Shown here: piece after piece, positions 8,090 through 15,527 of the stretch
Layout: each line of letters opens with the position of its first letter
Position numbering within the stretch: the first letter of the stretch is position 1
Virus record (IMG/VR): IMGVR_UViG_3300020172_006002
Span: 1-33,402 of that record
DNA: 33,402 bases
From: a virus
Direction: 5' to 3' (one strand)
Translations under genes and position numbers: made by a program
Notes under the pieces: generated by a model
Seen by the model: the letters and a program-made list of their open reading frames with translations, nothing else
What the model was told of the DNA's origin: nothing
Database searches by the model: none

Positions 8090-8794
8090 ATGGATAAGAT
8101 TAAGAATTTGCTCGCCAAGGCCGGATGTAACCCAGAGCTTGTAGAAGCTATCGGTGAATCCTTTGCCCAGTATAAGACCAGCTTAAAGGAACAATACGAG
8201 AAGGATTTCGCCACTCGTATTCAGCAGGCCAAAAAGGTCTGCGTGGAAGAGACTGAGGCCCATAAGCGTGAGCTTGCACGGCGTCTTCAGATCTTCTGTG
8301 AGGCGAAGACAGCTGCGATCGAGGCCCAGGCTTCAAAGCAAGCCGCCATGGCCGAGAGTGTTGCCCAAGAGAAGCTGAACAAGGTGCATGCCCTTCTTGA
8401 AGGCATCAACCTTAAGGCTGAGGGAAGCAAGCTCGCCGGCGCGGTCATTGAGAAGGCCAAAGCTCAGATTAGGCTGGCTAACGAAGAGCGCACCCGCGCT
8501 ATCGAAAAGGCGAACCGCCAGACGGCGATCGCTGAGAAGGTGCTCCGTCAGAACCGGCAGCTCGTAACCGAAAATACTTCGCTAAAGAAGCGAGTCGGAA
8601 GCCCTGCGCCCATCTCAGAAGGGCGCAAACTCGACACTCGCAAGCGTTCGGTGCAACCGGTCTCGACACGGGCGACTCTCGTGGAAAACCAGGAGAGGAG
8701 AGTCCCGCATCGCGACACCCCCTTAACCCGCACCAACGGAAACGGCTTCGCTGTCACCGACATCGCAGCCGCAATTGACGAAGATCTCATCTAA
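8090..8794 (+). CDS. 22: Prohead scaffolding protein (T4 gp22-like)
   Basis: This is the internal scaffold around which the capsid shell forms and which the prohead protease later degrades. The 234 residues are almost entirely charged alpha-helix with heptad-like coiled-coil character from about residue 25 to 175 (for example AIEKANRQTAIAEKVLRQNRQL). A basic, Pro/Ser/Thr-containing region follows, and then a short acidic end (AAAIDEDLI). Sequence conservation in this family is low, so the call rests on architecture, length (T4 gp22 is about 269) and position directly before the major capsid gene. I-x-E tripeptides (IGE-S near residue 23, IDE-D at the C-terminus) are candidate protease sites. 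GGTGGAG precedes the ATG at about seven bases. Confidence 0.85.
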   Translation: MDKIKNLLAKAGCNPELVEAIGESFAQYKTSLKEQYEKDFATRIQQAKKVCVEETEAHKRELARRLQIFCEAKTAAIEAQASKQAAMAESVAQEKLNKVHALLEGINLKAEGSKLAGAVIEKAKAQIRLANEERTRAIEKANRQTAIAEKVLRQNRQLVTENTSLKKRVGSPAPISEGRKLDTRKRSVQPVSTRATLVENQERRVPHRDTPLTRTNGNGFAVTDIAAAIDEDLI

Positions 8795-8818
8795 TTGGTT
8801 AATTCCAAGGAGTTACGA

Positions 8819-10405
8819 ATGTTGCCTAACAAGTCTCGTTTCATTGGTCAGAACCGTCAGCTGAGCGCTGGCGTCATGACCGAAGCCGCCGATCCCCACA
8901 AGGCCCAAGTCATTCACGAAGCTAAGAAGAACCAGCTCGTGAAGAAGTGGAGCCCAGTGCTCGGCAAGTGCCGCGAAGTGCCACAACAGAAGATGGGGCT
9001 CATGGCCGCCATCCTCGAGAACCAGTACAAGGCGTGGAACCCGAACGAGCGTTCGGTGATCTTCGAAGATCAGACCACCACCGCCAACATCGCCGACTTC
9101 ACCAGGTTCGCCCTGCCGCTGATCCGGAAGTCCTACCCTCGCCTCATCGCTGACAACCTCGTCGGCGTTCAGCCGATGAGCCAGCCTGCCAGCTTGATTT
9201 TCTACATCCGCTATCGTTACGCTCTGACCAAGGGCCAGACGGTTGCCGGCACTCAGATCATGCGGCAGAACACCGCCCAAGCGTTCAGCCGTAACAACGG
9301 CTTCGCGCTGGACCCCTACTACTCCAGCCAAGAAGTCCGTGGCGAGGACGCTACCATCACCGGTGGCACCCTTGTTCAGGCCACCTTGGCCCACCGTCCG
9401 GTTCTCGCCGGCACCGTGGTGGTCGAGTGCTTCGCTTCCGAAGCCGACGCCGCCCCGAACTGCGACGATCCGACCCCCTGCTTGCGGGTCAGCTTCGACA
9501 GCGACGGTTCCGCCGACGCCGTCCTGATCGGCGACTGCACCGAGTTCACCAGCACCATTGCTGTTGACACCACCACCCCTGGTGCGACCTCCTTCAACCA
9601 CAGCACTGGTCTCGCTAAGATCACCCTTAGCGCGGGTAGCCTGCCGGCTGGGGCAGTTGCTCGCGTTAACTACGAGTACGACCTGGAATCTAACCCCTTC
9701 CAGCCCGAGGTCACCCTGAGCATCGACAGTGATAGCGTCAGCGCCATCACCCGTAAGCTCAAGACCTCCTGGTCCCTCGAAGCCGCGCAGGACCTCAAGG
9801 CTGTCCATAACATCGACGCCGAGAGCACCCTGACCGACCTGATGGCTGACGAAATGGTCGCCGAGATCGATCGTGAAATCATCAACGATCTGATCGTCAG
9901 CGCGAGCATCCGCGCAAGCCACAACTTCGCGACCGCCGCTGGTGCTTCGGTTAACTTCACGGATCGTAACATCGCCCTGATGTACAAGACCTTGGAAGTT
10001 GCCAACATCATCCATCGGACCACCCTGCGTGGCCCCGCCAACTGGATGGTGATGAGCGCTGACATCGCAAGCAAGTTCGAGCAGCTGAACGACTTCCGCG
10101 CTTCCGATGCTTTCACCACCGAAGGTGTGGACGTTGGCATCATGAGCGTGGGCACCGTTCAGGGCAAGATGAAGCTCTACAAGGATCCGCTGTTCCCGAA
10201 CTGCAAGATTCTCTTGGGCTTCAAGGGTTCCAGCGTCCTCGACGCCGGCTACTTCTATGCGCCTTATATCCCACTGTTGAGCACCCCAACCGTGCTCGAC
10301 CCGAACAGCTTCACGCCGAACAAGGGCATCATGACCCGATACGGCAAGAAGCTCATTGAGGATGGTGGACTGTTCTACGGCACCATCAACGTTTCTAACC
10401 TGTAA
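8819..10405 (+). CDS. 23: Major capsid protein (T4 gp23-like)
   Basis: This is the main shell protein, with the HK97-like fold, 528 residues from an ATG preceded by AAGGAG at six bases; an in-frame TTG further upstream lacks such a site. The N-terminal region LVKKWSPVLG..ILENQ and the stretch LIADNLVGVQPMSQPAS match the pattern of T4 gp23 (KWKPLL, FENQ, FDICGVQPMNSP). The C-terminus retains FYAPYIPL and GIMTRYGKKL, also typical of gp23. Two glutamates could be the maturation site: MTE-A (Glu22) and ILE-N; T4 cuts at LTE-A. Codon use is strikingly rich in GCC, ACC, CTG, AAC and CGT, and the gene is much more GC-rich than its flanks, as expected for a very highly expressed product. The stop is followed by a terminator-like hairpin. 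Confidence 0.95.
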   Translation: MLPNKSRFIGQNRQLSAGVMTEAADPHKAQVIHEAKKNQLVKKWSPVLGKCREVPQQKMGLMAAILENQYKAWNPNERSVIFEDQTTTANIADFTRFALPLIRKSYPRLIADNLVGVQPMSQPASLIFYIRYRYALTKGQTVAGTQIMRQNTAQAFSRNNGFALDPYYSSQEVRGEDATITGGTLVQATLAHRPVLAGTVVVECFASEADAAPNCDDPTPCLRVSFDSDGSADAVLIGDCTEFTSTIAVDTTTPGATSFNHSTGLAKITLSAGSLPAGAVARVNYEYDLESNPFQPEVTLSIDSDSVSAITRKLKTSWSLEAAQDLKAVHNIDAESTLTDLMADEMVAEIDREIINDLIVSASIRASHNFATAAGASVNFTDRNIALMYKTLEVANIIHRTTLRGPANWMVMSADIASKFEQLNDFRASDAFTTEGVDVGIMSVGTVQGKMKLYKDPLFPNCKILLGFKGSSVLDAGYFYAPYIPLLSTPTVLDPNSFTPNKGIMTRYGKKLIEDGGLFYGTINVSNL

Positions 10406-10410
10406 TCAAT

Positions 10411-10427
10411 AAGCTTTACTAAAGCTT
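10411..10427 (+). repeat. Perfect 8-bp inverted repeat just after the capsid gene
   Basis: AAGCTTTA and TAAAGCTT flank a single C, directly after the capsid stop codon. With only one central base, the innermost pairs would open in RNA. It could protect the 3' end of the capsid transcript or form part of the adjoining terminator region. Confidence 0.6.
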
Positions 10428-10431
10428 CGAG

Positions 10432-10455
10432 ACGGCCTCCAGAAATGGAGGCCGT
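10432..10455 (+). terminator. Terminator-like hairpin after the major capsid gene
   Basis: ACGGCCTCC (10432-10440) pairs perfectly with GGAGGCCGT (10447-10455) across a six-base loop, a strong GC-rich stem 27 bases after the capsid stop. The downstream sequence, TGTCGTATATATCTG, has no real T-run, so termination may be inefficient, factor-assisted, or replaced by an mRNA-stabilising role. Its position after the most highly expressed gene fits either use. Confidence 0.55.
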
Positions 10456-10475
10456 TGTCGTATATATCTGCTGCC

Positions 10476-10535
10476 TGAATACTTCTATCGAACGCCAACT
10501 CCAAATCAAATGTATTTTATTGATAGAAGTATTCA
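10476..10535 (+). promoter_or_regulatory. Hairpin abutting the ribosome-binding site of homing endonuclease 2
   Basis: GAATACTTCTATC at 10477-10489 pairs perfectly with GATAGAAGTATTC at 10522-10534. One further pair at the base and two inward pairs (one a G-U) extend the stem. The loop is about 28 bases. The Shine-Dalgarno AAGGAG begins at 10535, the last paired base, so the stem could hinder ribosome loading at the ATG at 10546. It is comparable to the hairpin at 5230 before homing endonuclease 1, but unrelated in sequence. Confidence 0.6.
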
Positions 10536-10545
10536 AGGAGACACA

Positions 10546-12243
10546 ATGGATATAGAAGCACTGCATCGATCCGGATTGACTCAGCGTGAAATGGCTCAAT
10601 CCCTTGGTATTAGTGTGTCGTCGGTCAGACGAAAAATGAAGCAATTAGGACTACATGGGAATAGCAATGGCACGCGTGATTTTCAAATAGCTTCAGGTGC
10701 TTTTGATGATTTGACAAGGGAAGATTCGGCTTACTGGCTCGGTTTTTTGCTTGCCGATGGATGCATAGCTAAATCTGGTGGTACATTCAGAGCGTTGCGA
10801 TTGTCGTTACAAGATAGAGATGAAGAGCACCTCACAAAGTTCGCTGAATTCATTAATTACAAAGGAAAAATCTACCACTCGGTGGCTGATGGTCACAGTC
10901 GTAAGATAATAGTATTTAATGACAAGCCATTGACTTCTCGACTGATTGATTGTGGCTGGTTTGATTTTAAGCGCGGCATTGGCTTCGATATTCTTAGATT
11001 GATACCAGCAGCAAGCTTTCATCACTTTACTCGTGGTTATTTTGATGGTGATGGCTGCATTAGTTCACAGGCTAGGAAGCACAGATTGAAGCGTCGTTGG
11101 TACGCCAATATAGTTTGCAAATATGAGAAAATGCTGGAGTTGATGCGTGACTTGATGATTAGTCACGGTGGCCCACACTCTGAAGTTAGGAAGAGATCGG
11201 CTTGCTATGACTTGCGTTGGTCTAATGTTAATAGGGTGAAGGCGTTTTATGAATTCGCTTACAAGGATGCCACTGTTTATTTGGAACGTAAATTCTTGAA
11301 GTTCCAGCAAGCCGTGCAGACAAACGACTTCTCTTGGCAAAGCATCGCATCGTTTGCTTTGCCAAATGATCCTAATGACCAACTTAAAGAGGCATTTCTT
11401 AAAAACATATTGCAGTCTGGGTGGGCTAATCCGAGATACGATGTAGAAGAAGATTACCAAGCATGTGAGGCAATAAATTTATCGAACTATATGATTCAGA
11501 ATGTTGGTATCAAAACTGGCTTAGCGCCTGGCAACAAGCTGATAGCTAATTATCAGCCGATCATTTATAGAATTAGGCAGAATGGATCGCCATCAATATC
11601 AGAGTTGGTTAAGCACCCTAAGACTGTACAGCGAGCTTTGAAAGCCTTTTTTGTTCCTGATAAGCCATTGACGCCGGCTCGGCTCATCCGTGAATTGAGG
11701 TTTGCTGGATTTACGATGGCCTCTTTGTTGAGTGTGCCGGTCATCATGGCAGCCTTAGAATGGTTTAATCTGAAAGGTGTCTGGTTTGATCCTTGCGCTG
11801 GCTGGGGCAACAGGTTGCTTGCCGCTCACCTGAGAGGATTAGATTATGTTGGAATTGACCCAGGCGTCTCTTTTCCTGGTCTGGTTAGATTAAGAGAACA
11901 TCTTAAACAGCATAATTTTAAATTACACAATGTCAAGTACCAAGAATACGAGTGGGGCCGATCTGATTTTATTTTGACCAGCACGCCGTTTCATAATAAG
12001 GAAAATTATCTTGATAATATTAATTATGGCACATTTTCCAATTGGTGCACCTCATTTTTTCAGCCGCTCGTCGAAAAATGTCTTGCAAATTCGGATAGAG
12101 TCGTCCTTCATTGTGACAACGCGATGACTAGTTTTCTGGAGGATAATTATTCTGTATCTAAATGCCCACTTTTGTCTCCGAATCGCAAAAAGGCGCCGCT
12201 CGAATACTTTGTGGAAGTATTAAAGAAGGGCAGCAGACATTAG
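10546..12243 (+). CDS. LAGLIDADG homing endonuclease fused to a DNA-methyltransferase-like domain
   Basis: The 565-residue reading starts at the ATG behind AAGGAG; an ATG 36 bases earlier falls in the hairpin loop. Residues 7-36 form a helix-turn-helix (LTQREMAQSLGISVSSVRRK). Residues 60-255 form a monomeric LAGLIDADG nuclease whose two motifs are WLGFLLADGC (64-73) and FTRGYFDGDG (161-170), each with the metal-binding acid. Residues 370-565 look like a SAM-dependent amino-methyltransferase: WFDPCAGWGNRLLAAH (motif I region, 413-428), YVGIDP (motif II-like) and ILTSTPFHNKENY (476-488), the last resembling the TSPPY catalytic motif IV with Pro replaced by Thr. The gene lies directly after gene 23, the same place where T4 carries segD. 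The AT-rich composition suggests later insertion. Confidence 0.82.
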   Translation: MDIEALHRSGLTQREMAQSLGISVSSVRRKMKQLGLHGNSNGTRDFQIASGAFDDLTREDSAYWLGFLLADGCIAKSGGTFRALRLSLQDRDEEHLTKFAEFINYKGKIYHSVADGHSRKIIVFNDKPLTSRLIDCGWFDFKRGIGFDILRLIPAASFHHFTRGYFDGDGCISSQARKHRLKRRWYANIVCKYEKMLELMRDLMISHGGPHSEVRKRSACYDLRWSNVNRVKAFYEFAYKDATVYLERKFLKFQQAVQTNDFSWQSIASFALPNDPNDQLKEAFLKNILQSGWANPRYDVEEDYQACEAINLSNYMIQNVGIKTGLAPGNKLIANYQPIIYRIRQNGSPSISELVKHPKTVQRALKAFFVPDKPLTPARLIRELRFAGFTMASLLSVPVIMAALEWFNLKGVWFDPCAGWGNRLLAAHLRGLDYVGIDPGVSFPGLVRLREHLKQHNFKLHNVKYQEYEWGRSDFILTSTPFHNKENYLDNINYGTFSNWCTSFFQPLVEKCLANSDRVVLHCDNAMTSFLEDNYSVSKCPLLSPNRKKAPLEYFVEVLKKGSRH

Positions 12244-12304
12244 TTCAAATTTTAAAAATGTTGGTGAATCATGAAGTTATGTGTACTTCGCTGTAGGGGT
12301 CAAA

Positions 12305-13012
12305 ATGAGACTCACAAGCATTAATGAAGCCTTTGATAAATCACTTGCTAGTAAGCTGGCAGTCAAGACAGGCAAGACCCTCCCTGAAGTCAGGGAGATG
12401 GTGTCTTCGATAGATCCTGGGTATCGAAATGCTAGCTGGGTTATGAAAATTCTTTTAAATAATGATGTGACGAACGAACTGTCGAATAGGCTACAATCGT
12501 TACTGCAGAAATTTGAGTCGTTTAAAAAGAAATATCCATCCCATTTGCCAACAAACGACATTAACAAATACTCATACACAGATCTTGTTGATTTACTCGA
12601 CAATCTTGATGAGGACGATGTCAGGGCATCTTTTCCAGGTGTGAAAAAAGTACGACAATTCAAAGCAACCGAAGGGTTCGGTATTAAGCGAGGCAAACAA
12701 GCAACAGTTAGAGCCTACATTGTTACCAATGCAGAATCGCTGGCAAAGATCGGACAAGACGCACAATGGTGTACGTGGGACACAACAGTAAGTGCTAGCT
12801 TTATCATCGATTTCGGGCCTGTGATTATAATCACAAGAGACAGCAAAGCAATATCGCAAACTCAATTGTTTGACGCATCGATGCATGAAGATTCAGACTG
12901 TGATGAGGAATCACGGCAAGAAGTGTTGGACTTATGCGAAAGCATAAGAAACGAATATGCAGAACAATACCGCAATGGCCTTGGGAAGCCACTCGGACGC
13001 ACTGATAGTTAG
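12305..13012 (+). CDS. Unknown phage protein, 235 aa
   Basis: I recognise no firm family. The ATG at 12305 follows TAGGGG at good spacing and is preferred over an in-frame GTG at 12281. The N-terminal 110 residues are helical and charged. The second half has a segment ESLAKIGQDAQWCTWDT followed by beta-like strands (FIIDFGPVIIITRD). The QWCT element recalls a loose group of phage proteins with a WCT motif ahead of a beta-rich end, whose function I do not know. The C-terminus is acidic (HEDSDCDEESRQE), then helical. It stands alone between homing endonuclease 2 and the sugar block. Confidence 0.65.
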   Translation: MRLTSINEAFDKSLASKLAVKTGKTLPEVREMVSSIDPGYRNASWVMKILLNNDVTNELSNRLQSLLQKFESFKKKYPSHLPTNDINKYSYTDLVDLLDNLDEDDVRASFPGVKKVRQFKATEGFGIKRGKQATVRAYIVTNAESLAKIGQDAQWCTWDTTVSASFIIDFGPVIIITRDSKAISQTQLFDASMHEDSDCDEESRQEVLDLCESIRNEYAEQYRNGLGKPLGRTDS

Positions 13013-13049
13013 TTTTTGGTAGAATTTAGCTTAAAGTGGTAAGCGAAAT

Positions 13050-13329
13050 ATGGACGATATCAACACTACATACTGGCCTATCTGGCAGCGGAATCGCTTA
13101 AACTGGCTATTAAGGCATTTTGGAAGATCATTCTTTAAAGGCAAAAGCGTTTTAGAATTAGGTCCAATGAATGGTTTTTTTGGCGCTGCGATGTGTCGTT
13201 TGGGCGCGCATGTGATTCGATGACCCTGGACTTAATGCCGGACATCATTATGACTGGGTCGACAAGAATGATCGGTCCTTCGACCAATGCGCTAGACGAT
13301 TTTGGATAACACTGACTCGTGGGCGGTGA
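13050..13329 (+). pseudogene. Frameshifted or truncated SAM-methyltransferase remnant
   Basis: An ATG frame at 13050 reads 57 residues and ends in VLELGPMNGFFGAAMCRLGAHVI before stopping at 13221-13223. This is the classic motif I of class I SAM methyltransferases (LELGxxxGxxG, then LGAxV). A second frame takes over from about 13216 (FDDPGLNAGHHYDWVDKN) and stops at 13327, four bases before the next gene. The two frames joined give only about 95 residues, much less than a full methyltransferase, so both a frameshift and an internal loss appear to have occurred. The rest of the roughly 320-base gap between 13012 and 13333 shows nothing else. A sequencing error could explain the frameshift but not the short length. 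Confidence 0.6.
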
Positions 13330-13332
13330 CAG

Positions 13333-14169
13333 ATGAATCGCAAGAGACTGGCCGTTAATCTATCTGGCTCATTAAAATTCTGGAGCCGGTCTTTGCAGAC
13401 CATCAGAAAATTGTCAGATACGTATGATATAACTGTTTTCATTCACTGCTGGGAAAACAGTGAACTGTTAAATGAACACAGTTGGAAGTTCTCGCCTTAT
13501 GCCTTTGAGGCTGATGGTTCAGCCGCTAACATCATTAGCCAATATACTCATGTGGCCTGCGCCAAAATAGAAACATTTGCAGAACGACTTGATCTTTTTC
13601 AAGGCATCTTTGCCAAAGTTCCGTATCATATTCGCAACGCTGCGACGGTAGGTCCGATCTCAATGTTTTATAGTATGCATTGTTGCAGTGAACTTATCAA
13701 AGAATACGAAAATACAAATGGCCAATTTGATGCCATAGTACGCTTGCGTTTTGATTGCTTGCTTGGTGATCTTAATTTTTTCGAGAATGCCAACCAGCAA
13801 GTAATCTTGCCGGCTGTCTGTGAAGATATTTGGGAAACTACAGAAGCCGCCGCTTGTGATTGGTTCGCATATGGTCCGTCAAATTTGATGCACCAATACT
13901 TCAGTGTCTTCCAAAATATTGTAGAACTATGTGAATCCGGTTGTATCCTATATGGTGAAGGATTGCTCGGTACTCATTTGTGGCGTAGCAGAGTGCCAGT
14001 CTTAAGGAAATGCGTGCCTCTTGCCATAGCCAATAACCAGCTACCATCAGCTGAAGATGTGAAGTTCTTTAAAGAAGCGATTGGAGAGCACGCCGGACCG
14101 GTGCTAAGAGACGATCCCAATGTGCTATGGGTAGACTGGTACGGTCGCTACCAGTACGGTAAACAATGA
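13333..14169 (+). CDS. Glycosyltransferase-like protein (family shared with the genes at 21706 and 23282)
   Basis: The 278-residue product begins with a Rossmann-like strand, RLAVNLSGSLKFW, then YDITVFIHCWEN. The middle has ISMFYSMHCCSELIK and FDAIVRLRFDCLLGD, the last resembling a nucleotide-sugar-binding acidic strand (R-x-R-x-D). The same layout (LSG start, VxxHxW, S-x-x-Y-S helix, R-x-R-x-D) occurs in the 23282 gene and more weakly in the 21706 gene. I infer a nucleotide-sugar-dependent transferase; the donor and acceptor are unknown. It starts four bases after the methyltransferase remnant, with GGTGA as a weak ribosome-binding site, and heads the sugar block. Confidence 0.68.
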   Translation: MNRKRLAVNLSGSLKFWSRSLQTIRKLSDTYDITVFIHCWENSELLNEHSWKFSPYAFEADGSAANIISQYTHVACAKIETFAERLDLFQGIFAKVPYHIRNAATVGPISMFYSMHCCSELIKEYENTNGQFDAIVRLRFDCLLGDLNFFENANQQVILPAVCEDIWETTEAAACDWFAYGPSNLMHQYFSVFQNIVELCESGCILYGEGLLGTHLWRSRVPVLRKCVPLAIANNQLPSAEDVKFFKEAIGEHAGPVLRDDPNVLWVDWYGRYQYGKQ

Positions 14170-14202
14170 TATGAGCATTTCCGGTCACACCTAAGGAGTC
14201 TT

Positions 14203-14796
14203 ATGAATATTTTCATATTCGATCTTGATGGTGTGCTAATTGATACATGTGAGATGCATTTTAACTTATTAAATCAGGCGTTGGAGATGCTAGGCCACGA
14301 ACCAATTAGCTTGCTGACACACAAGACGATGCTAAATGGATTGCCGACGAAAGAAAAGCTTAGTAAATTGGGATTCGTTGAAGGCGAAATCGTAAAAATT
14401 AACGAATTAAAACAAAAATTGACACATGCTGCAATCGAAGGATTAGAGCTCAATCAGAATAAAAAAGAGCTATTACGATGGCTTCGCAGCCTAGGTAAGA
14501 AGATTGGGCTAGTTACGAATTCTACATCGGCGACAGTTGATCGTATATTGGCTAACAGTGACGTGAAGCATCTTTTTGACGAAATCGTGACTAATTCCGA
14601 CGTTCATAATCCCAAACCTGACCCAGAGGGCTACATTCTGGCCATCGAACGGTTGGCCGGTGATAAACGCAATGTGGTAATTATAGAAGATTCGGATAAC
14701 GGCTACGAAGCAGCAGTGCGAAGTGGTGCCTGGTGTGTTAAAAGGGTCGATGGTCCAGAAGAAGTCACCATCGAGTTATTAAAGGGATTGATATGA
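14203..14796 (+). CDS. HAD-superfamily hydrolase (phosphatase or phosphomutase type)
   Basis: This 197-residue HAD-IA enzyme has all core motifs: FDLDGVLIDT (nucleophile Asp7, acid/base Asp9), LVTNST (Thr105-Ser107), Lys138 in NPKPDPEGY, and IIEDSDNG (Glu162, Asp163) for Mg2+. The helical cap at about residues 15-80 is of the beta-phosphoglucomutase or phosphoglycolate-phosphatase type. AAGGAG precedes the ATG, and its stop overlaps the start of the nucleotidyltransferase (ATGA). HAD/nucleotidyltransferase pairs of this kind are common in capsule and surface-glycan loci, where the HAD enzyme prepares or hydrolyses a sugar phosphate. Sequence alone does not separate mutase from phosphatase. 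Confidence 0.85.
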   Translation: MNIFIFDLDGVLIDTCEMHFNLLNQALEMLGHEPISLLTHKTMLNGLPTKEKLSKLGFVEGEIVKINELKQKLTHAAIEGLELNQNKKELLRWLRSLGKKIGLVTNSTSATVDRILANSDVKHLFDEIVTNSDVHNPKPDPEGYILAIERLAGDKRNVVIIEDSDNGYEAAVRSGAWCVKRVDGPEEVTIELLKGLI

Positions 14797-15509
14797 AACT
14801 TGTAGTTCCAATGGCTGGAGAGGGTAGAAGATTTAAAGAGGCTGGATATGATAAGCCAAAACCTCTTATCAATATCGATGGCAAGCCTATGATTGCGCAT
14901 GTGTTACAGACTTTGCCAGCAAGCGATTCAACAGTATTAGTAACGCGAGTCGATGATGCTGAGCTTTATAGTGAAGACTGGATGCTCATTAAAAATCTGC
15001 GCCCGAACACTAGTGTCTGCAACTTAAAACAATTAACCGACGGTGCTGTGCGTACCGTTTTAGCTGTCAATGATTTCGTGAATCTTGATACTGACGAAGA
15101 ATTAATCATCGCCAATAGCGATCAGCTAATTGAGTACGACCAAGTCTCTTTTGATACACTGAGGCTTGAGGGATATGATGGTATTATATTCACGTTCTGG
15201 GCTAATCACCCGAAATGGAGTTATGTCAGAGAAGAGAATGGCTTAGTCGTGGAAGTAGCTGAAAAACGAGTGATTTCAGAGCGCGCCACGTGTGGTGTGT
15301 ATTATTTCAGAAAATCAAGAGACTACGTTGCTGGTGCATATAAAATGATCAACGAAAATATCCGCACAAATGGGGAATTTTATAATGCCCCAGTTTACAA
15401 TCAGATCGTTCGAGCTGGGCGAGTTGTTTCATTTGATGTGTTGAAAATGGATGGTCTTGGGACACCGGAAGATCTAGAATCTTATCTTAATTCGCGTGGA
15501 AGCACTTGA
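14793..15509 (+). CDS. Sugar-phosphate nucleotidyltransferase
   Basis: This 238-residue NTP_transferase-fold enzyme transfers a nucleotide to a phosphorylated sugar or small molecule. The N-terminal signature is complete: VPMAGEGRRFKEAGYDKPKP (Gly-rich NTP loop plus the PKPLI lysine). IIANSDQLIEYD gives the metal-binding Asp, and the C-terminal elements SERATCGVYYF, NGEFYNAPVYN and MDGLGTPEDLESYL are typical of single-domain members in capsule loci. The length is full. One relative that I recall with this pattern is a cytidylyltransferase of Campylobacter capsule modification, so the nucleotide and substrate remain open. It is translationally coupled to the HAD gene upstream, and convergent with the next gene. 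Confidence 0.85.
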   Translation: MKLVVPMAGEGRRFKEAGYDKPKPLINIDGKPMIAHVLQTLPASDSTVLVTRVDDAELYSEDWMLIKNLRPNTSVCNLKQLTDGAVRTVLAVNDFVNLDTDEELIIANSDQLIEYDQVSFDTLRLEGYDGIIFTFWANHPKWSYVREENGLVVEVAEKRVISERATCGVYYFRKSRDYVAGAYKMINENIRTNGEFYNAPVYNQIVRAGRVVSFDVLKMDGLGTPEDLESYLNSRGST

Positions 15510-15527
15510 AATTATCACCATGCATGC

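Noticed and set aside
8813-10015. Long minus-strand reading frame (400 codons) opposite the capsid gene
   Set aside because: It mirrors the capsid gene and results from that gene's strongly biased codon use, which removes stop codons on the other strand. It has no ribosome-binding site and a low-complexity Val/Gly/Asp-rich translation.
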